Source: a bacterium BMS3Bbin02
Lineage (GTDB): Bacteria > Actinomycetota > Acidimicrobiia > Spongiisociales > UBA5794
NCBI GenBank assembly: GCA_002898115.1
Contig: BDTL01000029.1
Coordinates: forward strand, 1-23,467
Length of the DNA: 23,467 nucleotides
Direction: 5' to 3'
This document shows, one piece after another, positions 7,750 through 14,781 of the stretch. Made by a program: the position numbers and the translations under genes. The notes under the pieces were generated by a model, which did not search any database, was not told where the DNA came from, and saw nothing but the letters and a program-made list of their open reading frames with translations. Position 1 is the first letter of the stretch. Each line of letters begins with the position of its first letter.

Positions 7750-7838
7750 GCCTCCATGGGGACTAGTGCAGGCTTGCATGTGAGACGATCGGTCTTGGCG
7801 ACCGCAACAGCGTTTGTTGTGGTGCTGGCGGCATGTGG
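7748..7838 (+). repeat. 91-nt direct repeat, copy A
   Basis: This segment is the same as 8824-8914 except at two positions (89 of 91 match). It spans the end of the promoter, the start codon and the whole signal peptide/lipobox of paralog A. Similarity drops sharply right after the lipobox codon. Confidence 0.9.
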
Positions 7839-8670
7839 CTCTGTCGGAGAGGACACCGGAGGCGCGGTTGCCACGAGTGTTCCGCCCTCCCCCTACTCGA
7901 CCACCGATGCTACTGCCCCGGTTGAGCGGCGACCCGCCGAAGACACGTTCTCGGATATTGTGTACAGCAGCGAGATGGTCGACGATGATCGCATATTCTA
8001 TGTTGCCCCCATGGTGGTCGTAGGCACCGTCAAGGAGGTGAAGGGTCCGTATTGGAACTCTGTCGACGGTCAGAAGTGGTCGGACTCTCCGGTGGTGGAT
8101 GAGCCATTTAGCGTCTCTCCCCGTCTTTATCGCGAGATCGTTGTGGATGTCGAGGTCGCGATCCGTGACGACTACGGGCAGCTGTCTTCGACTGTCAGCG
8201 TGTTCACATCGGGTGGAGGCAAGGGTTCTGAGGACGTAGATGCCTTCCGGGGAGGCCGGTTCTCAGAGGGCGAACGCGTAGTTCTCTTCCTATCCACACA
8301 GGTGCAGTACTTCCGCGATGACATGTGGGCTGTGATTCGACCGTATTGGGGCAGGCAGAGCATCTTTCATGTGGACGAGAACGGCGACGTCATGCCCGAT
8401 GGCGCCGCGGAGGCTATCGAAGCGCGACGATCAGTGATCGTGTCTCCTGGCGACCCTGAACCACCACTCGTACAGAGCAGCTTCCTGACCCTTGACGAGT
8501 TTGTTGCGAAAGTCCAAGGAGCGCGCATTCCGGTAAATGAAGAGTGGGAGCGCTATAGGTCGGAGCCGAGTGTCGTGGATGCCAAGATCGAATTCCTGCA
8601 ACAGATCCTGGAAACCGGCGAGATTCCGGAAGCGCCCGGTGTCCCGACGTCGGATGGGAAGGGCGAGTGA
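7756..8670 (+). CDS. Putative lipoprotein, paralog A of a tandem pair
   Basis: The protein has 304 aa. The ATG at 7756 is followed by a signal peptide ending VVLAAC (Cys at about residue 27), so it should be lipid-anchored outside the cell. The mature part carries a beta-rich domain (about 75-200) with the landmarks VVVGTVKEVKGPYWNSVDGQ, LYREIVVDVEVAIRDDY, and F..GERVVLFLSTQ, then SIFHVDENGDVMPDGAA. A helical C-terminus holds LTLDEFVAKVQ. The VxGTV...GExVxLFL pattern is seen in uncharacterised secreted actinobacterial proteins, and I know no function. It is homologous along its length to the gene at 8832. Transcription appears to start at the ATG itself. Confidence 0.85.
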   Translation: MGTSAGLHVRRSVLATATAFVVVLAACGSVGEDTGGAVATSVPPSPYSTTDATAPVERRPAEDTFSDIVYSSEMVDDDRIFYVAPMVVVGTVKEVKGPYWNSVDGQKWSDSPVVDEPFSVSPRLYREIVVDVEVAIRDDYGQLSSTVSVFTSGGGKGSEDVDAFRGGRFSEGERVVLFLSTQVQYFRDDMWAVIRPYWGRQSIFHVDENGDVMPDGAAEAIEARRSVIVSPGDPEPPLVQSSFLTLDEFVAKVQGARIPVNEEWERYRSEPSVVDAKIEFLQQILETGEIPEAPGVPTSDGKGE

Positions 8671-8797
8671 TTTCGCCGACGGGTAGGGGCTCAATGTGGG
8701 AGATTGGAGAGTCCAGGCCGATAAGGCTTCGGGACCTGGTGGTAGCTGTGGCGCTTTAGATCGGCCTCAGTGCGTGTGGACAGTTAAGAAGAACTAC

Positions 8798-8825
8798 TTG
8801 ACAATTGGGGGGGGTGGTATAGGTT
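8798..8825 (+). promoter_or_regulatory. Promoter for lipoprotein paralog B, apparently leaderless, with G8 spacer tract
   Basis: TTGACA (8798-8803), a 16-nt spacer and TAGGTT (8820-8825) are followed by the same GCCTCC-ATG junction as in paralog A, giving a predicted +1 at the ATG at 8832. The spacer contains eight consecutive G residues (8807-8814) that paralog A lacks. Confidence 0.6.
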
Positions 8826-8914
8826 GCCTCCATGGGGACTAGTGCAGGCTTGCATGTGAGACGATCGGTCTTAGCGACCGCAACAGCGTTTGTTGTGGTG
8901 CTGGCGGCTTGTGG
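8824..8914 (+). repeat. 91-nt direct repeat, copy B
   Basis: This is the partner of 7748-7838, with two mismatches in 91 nt. It covers the start codon and signal peptide of paralog B. Confidence 0.9.
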
Positions 8915-9737
8915 GGCCGCCGAACAGAACGCAGGCTCTGAAGTTGCTCCAACCGCCCCGCCCACTGCCTCCTCGATCACCGACACTGAGGTTGCCGTCG
9001 AGAGGCGACCAGCCGAGGACACCGCCACGGACGTCGCTGCAAGTTACGAATGGCTCGATCAGGACATCATCTTCTATGCCTCGCCCATGGTTGTCGTGGG
9101 CACTGTCAGAGAAGTGAACGGACCGTTTTGGAATTCGGCGGATGGTCAGAAGTGGTCCGACTCTCCGGCTGCGGATGACATTCCGGGTCGCGTTGCCCCA
9201 GGCCTGTACCGCGAGATTGTCCTGGACATTGAAACCGTTGTGCGCGATGACTACAACCAAGCCGCTGCAACGATCGTCGTTATCGCCCCTGGAGGCGGCG
9301 AAAGATCCCAGGATCCGACCGTCGTCGGAGGCGGCCGATTCACGCAGGGAGAACAGGTTGTTCTGTTCCTGTCGACCCAGGTGTTGTACACGCGCGACGA
9401 CATGTTTGCAGCGACTATGCCGTTCTGGGGCTACCAGAGTGTGTTTCACGTGGGCGCGGATGGTGTCGTAGTGCCAGACGGTGCAGCACAGTCAGTCGAA
9501 GCAGAGCAGAATCTCGTCGTGGCGCCTGGAGATCCCACACCGCCTCCAGTGGTGCGCGACTTCATGACGCTCGACGAGTTCGTAGCAATGGTGGAGGGTG
9601 CCCGCAGCGTTCGAAACGAGCAGTCGGAGCTCTACCGCAGTGATCCGAGTGTTGTTGATGCGGAGATCGAGTTCATGAGGGAGTACTTCGAGACGGGCAT
9701 ACTTCCGGAGCCACCGGCCTCGGATACCGAGCAATGA
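8832..9737 (+). CDS. Putative lipoprotein, paralog B of a tandem pair
   Basis: The protein has 301 aa with the same start and signal peptide as paralog A (MGTSAGLHVRRSVLAT... VVLAAC). The mature domains are homologous but clearly diverged: VVVGTVREVNGPFWNSADGQ, LYREIVLDIETVVRDDYNQ, F..GEQVVLFLSTQ, SVFHVGADGVVVPDGAA, MTLDEFVAMVEG. The stop codon overlaps the start of the metalloprotease gene as ATGA (9734-9737), which implies translational coupling and a shared operon. The molecular function is unknown. The coupling suggests the lipoprotein acts together with, or on, the exported protease, but that is inference. Confidence 0.85.
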   Translation: MGTSAGLHVRRSVLATATAFVVVLAACGAAEQNAGSEVAPTAPPTASSITDTEVAVERRPAEDTATDVAASYEWLDQDIIFYASPMVVVGTVREVNGPFWNSADGQKWSDSPAADDIPGRVAPGLYREIVLDIETVVRDDYNQAAATIVVIAPGGGERSQDPTVVGGGRFTQGEQVVLFLSTQVLYTRDDMFAATMPFWGYQSVFHVGADGVVVPDGAAQSVEAEQNLVVAPGDPTPPPVVRDFMTLDEFVAMVEGARSVRNEQSELYRSDPSVVDAEIEFMREYFETGILPEPPASDTEQ

Positions 9738-10906
9738 TAGGCGATGTGACTCAGAAGGAGAGAAGAGCGGCGTCCGGTTGGGCAGTCATTGTCACACTAT
9801 TTCTGGTTGCCTTTCTTCCACCGTCGGATGCCGTGGCGTTCGATACCGACGGAAACACCATCAATTCGCAGAGTTACGACTTTGGTCCCGGCGTTCCGCA
9901 GTCGATGAAAGACAGAATGTCTGATGTGGCAGTCGAGTACACGTCTCGCGCGGAAGGCGGTTTGTTCAAGACCACAGGTTCGAGCAATCTCGTCGGGTTT
10001 AGGACCTTTATCAATGCCGCTCAGCCCGGCGAGGGAACCCAAGGTTGCCCCGGTAGCAACTGCGTCCTCAACCTCAATTGGAGATGGCAAGTATGCGACC
10101 AATTTTACTTCGGTACTGGTTCCAATCCCGGCACGTCTAGCAGCACCGTACCATGGTGTCTCCCGCGGACCCGTTCGGATGGTTGGGGGGTGATGGTCCA
10201 TGAGGCTGGGCACTGGCGTGGGTTGAATCACGACCTGTTTGGACAATGTCAGAACGGCGGTCCTCCGTCTTTGTACGCGCCGGAACCGACGAGTGAGATG
10301 GCTTCGATGTGTTACTCGCAGTGGGAGCCTGCGATTCAGTGGGGTAGCGGGTGGGCAGGCATTGTCCCTCGGCGCACGATCTCACAGGATGAGATTCAGG
10401 GGATCCGTGTGCAGTTTCTCGGCGACTTTGTTGCCAATCACGGTTTCGATCTCTGTTCGGGGTGTTCGTGGGATGACGAGCCGGACTACTGGCAGATCAC
10501 CAACAACGCCAACAGTTGGTGGGGTGGTGGGTCCAACAAGATCGTCAGTCTCAACAACAATCCGACTGTACCGTATCCGGAGCTGTACCAGCGCGTCCGC
10601 GGCGACGATGCCGACGCCGACGACGATGGAAGATTTCAACTCACTGCACGGGTCAAGGCAAGGGATAACCAGGTGAATCCTCGTGCGGTGATCTTCATCC
10701 GTCATGTGCACTCAAGCGCGACGGTGCCTTATGCAGCGATCAACCATGAGCTGAAGTGTGATAGCGGGACGTTGCCTCTCAATCAGTGGAAGACTGTGAG
10801 CTGTCTCGTCGATCTACCCGGTTGGAACACGGTGCAGGAGTTCGAGTACGGGGTGCGGGTGACCGAGAAGATCGATATCGACTGGGTGACGGTCGCCGAC
10901 AGGTAG
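9734..10906 (+). CDS. Secreted metzincin-type zinc metalloprotease
   Basis: The protein has 390 aa, with its ATG overlapping the previous stop. A signal peptide covers about residues 1-35, ending SDAVA. The catalytic motif HEAGHWRGLNH at 156-166 fits the metzincin signature HExxHxxGxxH: zinc ligands H156, H160 and H166, general base E157. A candidate Met-turn is M189 or M192 (EMASMC). Several cysteines around the active site (CPGSNC, VCDQF, WCLP, GQC, MC) may form disulfides. From about residue 235 a C-terminal domain (NHGFDLCSGCSWDDEPDYWQI ... VTVADR) looks like a jelly-roll carbohydrate- or substrate-binding module. No inhibitory propeptide Cys switch is evident. The substrate is unknown. 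Confidence 0.88.
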   Translation: MIGDVTQKERRAASGWAVIVTLFLVAFLPPSDAVAFDTDGNTINSQSYDFGPGVPQSMKDRMSDVAVEYTSRAEGGLFKTTGSSNLVGFRTFINAAQPGEGTQGCPGSNCVLNLNWRWQVCDQFYFGTGSNPGTSSSTVPWCLPRTRSDGWGVMVHEAGHWRGLNHDLFGQCQNGGPPSLYAPEPTSEMASMCYSQWEPAIQWGSGWAGIVPRRTISQDEIQGIRVQFLGDFVANHGFDLCSGCSWDDEPDYWQITNNANSWWGGGSNKIVSLNNNPTVPYPELYQRVRGDDADADDDGRFQLTARVKARDNQVNPRAVIFIRHVHSSATVPYAAINHELKCDSGTLPLNQWKTVSCLVDLPGWNTVQEFEYGVRVTEKIDIDWVTVADR

Positions 10907-10974
10907 AGATCTGCCGGCGCCGACAGGCTCCGCGATGACGCCCTGGTGGGCAAAGACGTTTAGCATCGGGGGTC

Positions 10975-12057
10975 ATGGATTTAGCGACCTACCTTGTAGC
11001 ACTCGATGAACGCATTCCTCCTTCGAAAGCGGCATCATGGGACAAGGTCGGTTTGCAGGTCGGAGACCGTGGCACAACCTGTGACAAGGTTGGCGTCTGC
11101 CACGAGGTGACCAATGCAGTCGTCGGCGCGGCTGTCGAAGCAGGCGTCGATTTGCTGGTTGCCTATCACCCGTTGTTGTTCGACCCCGTCACCGCCCTTG
11201 TCGCGGGGGCATCACCGTCGGGAAGGGCGTATGCGCTTGCCCGGGCCGGGATTGCGCTCCACATCGTCCACACCGCCTGGGATGTCGCGCCCGGTGGCGG
11301 CGCCGACTCGCTCGCCGAAGCGCTCGCGCTGGAGAATCTCACATCGTTTGGTCCGGAGTGGGGCTCGGAAACCGTGAAGGTTGTTACGTTCGTCCCCACC
11401 GAAAACGTCGATGCTGTGGCCGATGCGCTTGCGGGCGCCGGGGCAGGGTCGGTGGGGCATTACACCGGAGCCCACTTTCGAGTCGAGGGGGAAGGCCGCT
11501 TCACGCCGGGTCCGCACGCCGACCCCACGATCGGGGTGCCGGGAGTCCCGGAATCCGTCCCCGAAACCCGTCTTGAAATGATCGCTTCCAAACGAGTGCT
11601 GGGTGCCGTTGTCACCGCTCTGGTGGAGGCGCATCCGTATGAAGAACCGGCGTACGACATCGTTGCGGTGTCGGCGAATGCGGGTTTCATCGGGCGTCGG
11701 GGGAGTCGCACTGCTCCACAGCCGCTCGACGAGTTCGTCGCTCTCGTCGACGAGACGCTGGGTACTCGCTCGCGTGTCGCCGGTGTCGGGACGAAGGAAA
11801 TCAGCTCGGTCGCGGTCGTCCCCGGCTCCGGAGGGTCGTTTGCGGCGGCAGTTGCCGGGTCGGTCGACGTGCTTGTCACCGGCGACATCAATCATCACAC
11901 GGCCCAGGCAGCGCTGAGCCGGGGGACCGCAATCGTGGACACCGGGCACGCCCCTTCGGAACGCCCTGGGATGAAATCCCTGTTGCGGGCAGTGGGAGAG
12001 CTGGGCTGCGACACTATCGACCTGACAACTATCAACACGAACCCGTGGAGGGAATAG
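10975..12057 (+). CDS. Nif3-like dinuclear metal-centre protein (DUF34/YbgI/YqfO family)
   Basis: The protein has 360 aa. The length fits the longer YqfO-like form, in which a PII/CutA-like domain (about 130-235, VVTFVPTENVDAVADAL ... EAHPYEEPAYDIV) is inserted in the Nif3 fold. Visible metal-site motifs are YHPLLF (Y64-H65), HTAWD (D103), GDINHH, and DTGHAPSE (H325, E329). In characterised members the first motif is HHP, so Tyr64 replaces one expected ligand. The molecular role of the family is unsettled (GTP cyclohydrolase 1 type 2-like). The ATG at 10975 is preceded by TAGCAT 8 nt upstream and no good ribosome-binding site. The zinc-ribbon gene follows 4 nt after the stop, a pairing familiar in Actinobacteria. 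Confidence 0.92.
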   Translation: MDLATYLVALDERIPPSKAASWDKVGLQVGDRGTTCDKVGVCHEVTNAVVGAAVEAGVDLLVAYHPLLFDPVTALVAGASPSGRAYALARAGIALHIVHTAWDVAPGGGADSLAEALALENLTSFGPEWGSETVKVVTFVPTENVDAVADALAGAGAGSVGHYTGAHFRVEGEGRFTPGPHADPTIGVPGVPESVPETRLEMIASKRVLGAVVTALVEAHPYEEPAYDIVAVSANAGFIGRRGSRTAPQPLDEFVALVDETLGTRSRVAGVGTKEISSVAVVPGSGGSFAAAVAGSVDVLVTGDINHHTAQAALSRGTAIVDTGHAPSERPGMKSLLRAVGELGCDTIDLTTINTNPWRE

Positions 12058-12061
12058 CCAC

Positions 12062-12769
12062 ATGGAGATGAAGAGTTATGCGGATCTACTCGACCTGCAA
12101 AAGGTTGATTCGCAGATCGACCGACTGCTCCATGATCGGGAGAACCTCCCGGAACTTGCGTCTTACAAAGCGGCTCACGGAAAGGTCGAAGAACTCACCG
12201 CCGTCGAGGCGGACGCTACGGAGAAGCTCAAGCAGACAACTCGTAGCCTGGATCGAACGCAGGGCGAGTTAGGGCTTGCGGAAACGAAGCTTGAACGTGA
12301 GCAACTGCGCCTGTACAGCGGTGGCATGTCTGCCAGGGACACCGACTATCTGCGGCGCGAGGTCGAGATGTTGCGGACCAACAAGTCGAAGATGGAGGAC
12401 GAGCTACTTCGTCTTATGGAGTCGTCCGAAGAACAGGAAAAGTCGGTACAGGCGGTGCAGGCCGAACTGGCCGAGGTCACGATCGAAAAAGACCGGCTGG
12501 CGTCGTTGATACAGGCAGCGTGGAAGGCGCTCGATGGAGAACTTGCACGACGCGAGGCCCGCAAGGCGGATCTCCTGCCGACCATCGACCCGGACATGGT
12601 CACCCTCTACGAGGAGCTGCGAGGACGCAAGAACGGCGTCGGTGTCGCTGCTCTTGAGGACGGCGTGTGTGGGGGTTGTCATCTCTCTTTGACCGCGACC
12701 GAGGAACTTGAGGCTAAGCGGTCCGACCCGCCGCGGTGCATTCACTGCCGCCGAATTCTCGTCGTCTGA
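12062..12769 (+). CDS. Coiled-coil protein with C-terminal C4 zinc ribbon
   Basis: The protein has 235 aa. Residues about 10-185 are strongly heptad-like and charged, predicting a long helical hairpin coiled coil. The C-terminus holds a four-cysteine zinc ribbon: C203-x-x-C206 (CGGC) and C226-x-x-C229 (CIHC). This matches the conserved actinobacterial family found next to Nif3-like proteins (the mycobacterial Rv2229c/Rv2230c arrangement). A role in nucleic acid binding or as a chaperone-like scaffold has been proposed, but I cannot assign it from sequence. GGAGGG lies 12 nt before the ATG at 12062. A second ATG two codons later is also possible. It is cotranscribed with the upstream Nif3 gene and probably with the gene 6 nt downstream. 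Confidence 0.88.
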   Translation: MEMKSYADLLDLQKVDSQIDRLLHDRENLPELASYKAAHGKVEELTAVEADATEKLKQTTRSLDRTQGELGLAETKLEREQLRLYSGGMSARDTDYLRREVEMLRTNKSKMEDELLRLMESSEEQEKSVQAVQAELAEVTIEKDRLASLIQAAWKALDGELARREARKADLLPTIDPDMVTLYEELRGRKNGVGVAALEDGVCGGCHLSLTATEELEAKRSDPPRCIHCRRILVV

Positions 12770-12775
12770 GGGACG

Positions 12776-13309
12776 ATGCTGTTCTGGCATCTCGGAGCAA
12801 GCGTTGCCGTGGCGCGGTACACGTTCCGCGACGAAAAGATGGACCTCCGTTTCCTTGCCTTCGGCGCGCTTCTCCCTGACATTGTCGATACGCCGATCGG
12901 CCTGCTGATGTGGGACTCGTTCCAGTCCGTCCGACTGGTGGCACACTCGCTCTTGGCGGCAGTCGCGATCATGGTGCTCGTGCTGATCCGGACACGCCGC
13001 GGCCGTCCGCGTCGCCGGTGGATGGCCGTTGCGGTCGGGATGTTGCTGCACCTGTTCCTGGACGCAATGTGGGATTCCCAGCAGACGCTCCTGTGGCCTT
13101 TCCTTGGCACGGAGTTCAGCGGGCAAACCTACGATACCGTGGGCGGCTACATCAGTAGTGTGATAGCAAATCCACTCGTCTGGGGGTTGGAGGCACTTGG
13201 GTTGATATACCTGGTCGTGTTGGGACGCCGTGGTGGACTCATTGATCGCAGCGCCAGGAAGAACCTCCTCAGCACAGGTGTTATTGAGGTCCCGATTCCG
13301 GAGCGGTAG
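12776..13309 (+). CDS. Membrane-bound metal-dependent hydrolase-like protein (YdjM/PF04307 type)
   Basis: The protein has 177 aa. It has the family pattern of His/Asp residues at membrane borders: WHLGASVA near the N-terminus, FGALLPDIVDTPIG (Asp pair), RLVAHSLL and LLHLFLDAMW, with four hydrophobic segments (about 55-75, 85-101, 128-146 and smaller). In the family these residues are thought to bind a metal at the membrane, but the substrate is unknown. The gene starts 6 nt after the zinc-ribbon stop, so it is probably the third gene of the operon. Its last 29 bp overlap, tail to tail, the end of the half-transporter gene on the opposite strand. Confidence 0.75.
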   Translation: MLFWHLGASVAVARYTFRDEKMDLRFLAFGALLPDIVDTPIGLLMWDSFQSVRLVAHSLLAAVAIMVLVLIRTRRGRPRRRWMAVAVGMLLHLFLDAMWDSQQTLLWPFLGTEFSGQTYDTVGGYISSVIANPLVWGLEALGLIYLVVLGRRGGLIDRSARKNLLSTGVIEVPIPER

Positions 13310-13682
13310 GAGCGGGTCGATCTCTCTTACCCGCTTTGACCCACATCAGGATCGAAAGGGCCGCGAGCACCAGAGCGAAGAGCCTCTCCAGCACGGGGCC
13401 TTCGAGCTCTAGAGCGAACGATGCGCCGACGTAGGCGCCGATCGCAGATCCAATCGATACCGGGATTGCGATCGGCCACGACACCCGCCCACCACGATGG
13501 TGGACGATGGTCGCAATGAGGGCGGTCGGGGCGATGACCGCCAACGACGTACCCTGGGCGACGTGCTGGGAGAGACCGAGGATCACTACCAATGCGGGCA
13601 CGAACACGATGCCGCCGCCGACACCGAGAAGAGCGGCAAGCGTCCCTGCGAACAAACCGATTGCGAGAAGTGCGATGGTCAC
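13281..13682 (-). CDS. Half-size TauE/SafE-family transporter subunit (second of a coupled pair)
   Basis: The protein has 133 aa with about four hydrophobic segments. The family motif ALLGVGGGIVFVPALV lies at about 16-32. TauE/SafE (TSUP) permeases of normal length, about 250 aa, contain two such repeats in one chain; this protein has only one. The GTG start at 13682 overlaps the stop of the preceding half (GTGA), indicating coupled translation. Substrates in this family are sulfite, sulfoacetate, thiosulfate or other organosulfur anions. Which one applies here cannot be told. The 3' end overlaps the convergent gene by 29 bp. Confidence 0.85.
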   Translation of the reverse strand: MTIALLAIGLFAGTLAALLGVGGGIVFVPALVVILGLSQHVAQGTSLAVIAPTALIATIVHHRGGRVSWPIAIPVSIGSAIGAYVGASFALELEGPVLERLFALVLAALSILMWVKAGKRDRPAPTAPESGPQ

Positions 13683-14047
13683 AACAGCCCGATCTTGATC
13701 GCAGAAATCATCATGAGCACGGATAGCATCTTCGCCAGCAGACTCTGCGGTACGTTGGTGATAACTCGTCCCCCGGCGATTGCACCGATCGAGGCGCCGG
13801 CGAACAACAGGGCGGCGGCCCGCCAGTCAACCGCTCCATCACCCTGGAATCGGGAGACACCGACGGCGGCCGAGACAACGATCGTCGCGATGGAGGTGCC
13901 CGACGCCATCGCCGGGCGAATGCGAATAGCGAGGACAAGGCCGGGAACAACGATGATTCCACCGCCGACACCGAAGAGACCACTGACGACTCCTGCCACG
14001 AATCCAAGAAGAAGTGCCGGTGCGGTCTTGGAAGCGAGTCTGGACAT
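13679..14047 (-). CDS. Half-size TauE/SafE-family transporter subunit (first of a coupled pair)
   Basis: The protein has 122 aa with about four hydrophobic segments. The motif GLFGVGGGIIVVPGLV lies at about 23-38, equivalent to that in the partner half, and SGTSIATIV follows. Together the two chains would rebuild a normal two-repeat permease. The ATG at 14047 has no Shine-Dalgarno sequence, but TAGACT lies 7 nt upstream on this strand, compatible with a leaderless or near-leaderless transcript. It is divergent from the lipoprotein gene at 14107, with only 59 bp between them. A frameshifted full-length gene is the main alternative, but each half is intact and the junction is a clean 4-nt overlap. 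Confidence 0.85.
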   Translation of the reverse strand: MSRLASKTAPALLLGFVAGVVSGLFGVGGGIIVVPGLVLAIRIRPAMASGTSIATIVVSAAVGVSRFQGDGAVDWRAAALLFAGASIGAIAGGRVITNVPQSLLAKMLSVLMMISAIKIGLL

Positions 14048-14106
14048 CCACGCGAGTCTAGCGTCGCGGCGTGGCGTGGCCGCTTGACCTTGTTACCCTC
14101 CAGCCC

Positions 14107-14760
14107 ATGAAGCTGCTGAGGGTTCTTGTTGCGACGAGTCTGGTGCTAGCCGCATGCGGTGGATCGGGTGCCACAGACGAGCCCGCGAGCACGTACCCGA
14201 CCGGGACCGTGCGAGAGTGGCTCGTCGCTGTCAGTACACGAGATGTTGCACGTCTCGTGAACATCGTCGACCAGGACTCTCTCGTCATCGTCATCGCGAT
14301 CGAGAACCAGATACCCGCTGATGACGTTGAACGGATGCTGGTTCAGGGTCTCGCAGCGGAGACTATTGCCGACTATTGGGTCTCTTTCGCCGGTGCCTAC
14401 GGGACCTACACAGGGCTGGCGCTCGACAGCGTCACTGTGCGGGGCTTCGAACAGTTTGCGGTCGAGGACATCGTGTTTGCACGTGTCGAAGTTGGTGACG
14501 ATCAGGACCCTGGCGTCGTGTTTACTCGAAGTTACGATGGTATCTGGAAGGTCGACCTGGTCGCGACGCTCGGCGATGCACTGTTTCCGGTGATTGAGGA
14601 CTTTGTTCGAGGGATCCCTAACGGTGACGAAACCAGCCAACTCCGAGCTGAACTGCGGGAGGCAATCCTGCCGGCCCTGTTAGCTATTGACTCGCAGAAG
14701 CCCGAGTCGGAACGCCGTGCCACCGCGATTGCCCGCCTTGGCGCATTGCTTACCCCTTAG
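14107..14760 (+). CDS. Putative lipoprotein
   Basis: The protein has 217 aa from the ATG at 14107. An in-frame start at 14071 would place 12 residues before the signal peptide. The signal peptide ends VLAAC (Cys at about 17). The mature part (EWLVAVSTRDVARLVNIVDQDS ... VVFTRSYDGIWKVDLVATLGDALF ... ARLGALLTP) looks like a mixed alpha/beta domain, perhaps NTF2/SnoaL-like in pattern (helix at start, later strands, a W-K-V-D strand), but I do not claim the family. TACCCT lies 7 nt before the ATG and no ribosome-binding site is visible. It is convergent with the oxidoreductase gene, 21 bp apart. Confidence 0.75.
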   Translation: MKLLRVLVATSLVLAACGGSGATDEPASTYPTGTVREWLVAVSTRDVARLVNIVDQDSLVIVIAIENQIPADDVERMLVQGLAAETIADYWVSFAGAYGTYTGLALDSVTVRGFEQFAVEDIVFARVEVGDDQDPGVVFTRSYDGIWKVDLVATLGDALFPVIEDFVRGIPNGDETSQLRAELREAILPALLAIDSQKPESERRATAIARLGALLTP

Positions 14761-14781
14761 CTTCCCGACGAGAGCCGGCGC

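Noticed and set aside
11212..12063. Minus-strand frame opposite the Nif3-like gene
   Set aside because: Its Arg/Pro-rich composition is typical of antisense high-GC sequence, and the plus-strand gene is clearly Nif3-like.
13679..13682. Frameshift breaking a single TauE/SafE gene
   Set aside because: Both halves are complete repeats with their own starts and a clean GTGA overlap. A sequencing error cannot be fully excluded, but a split gene is the simpler reading.
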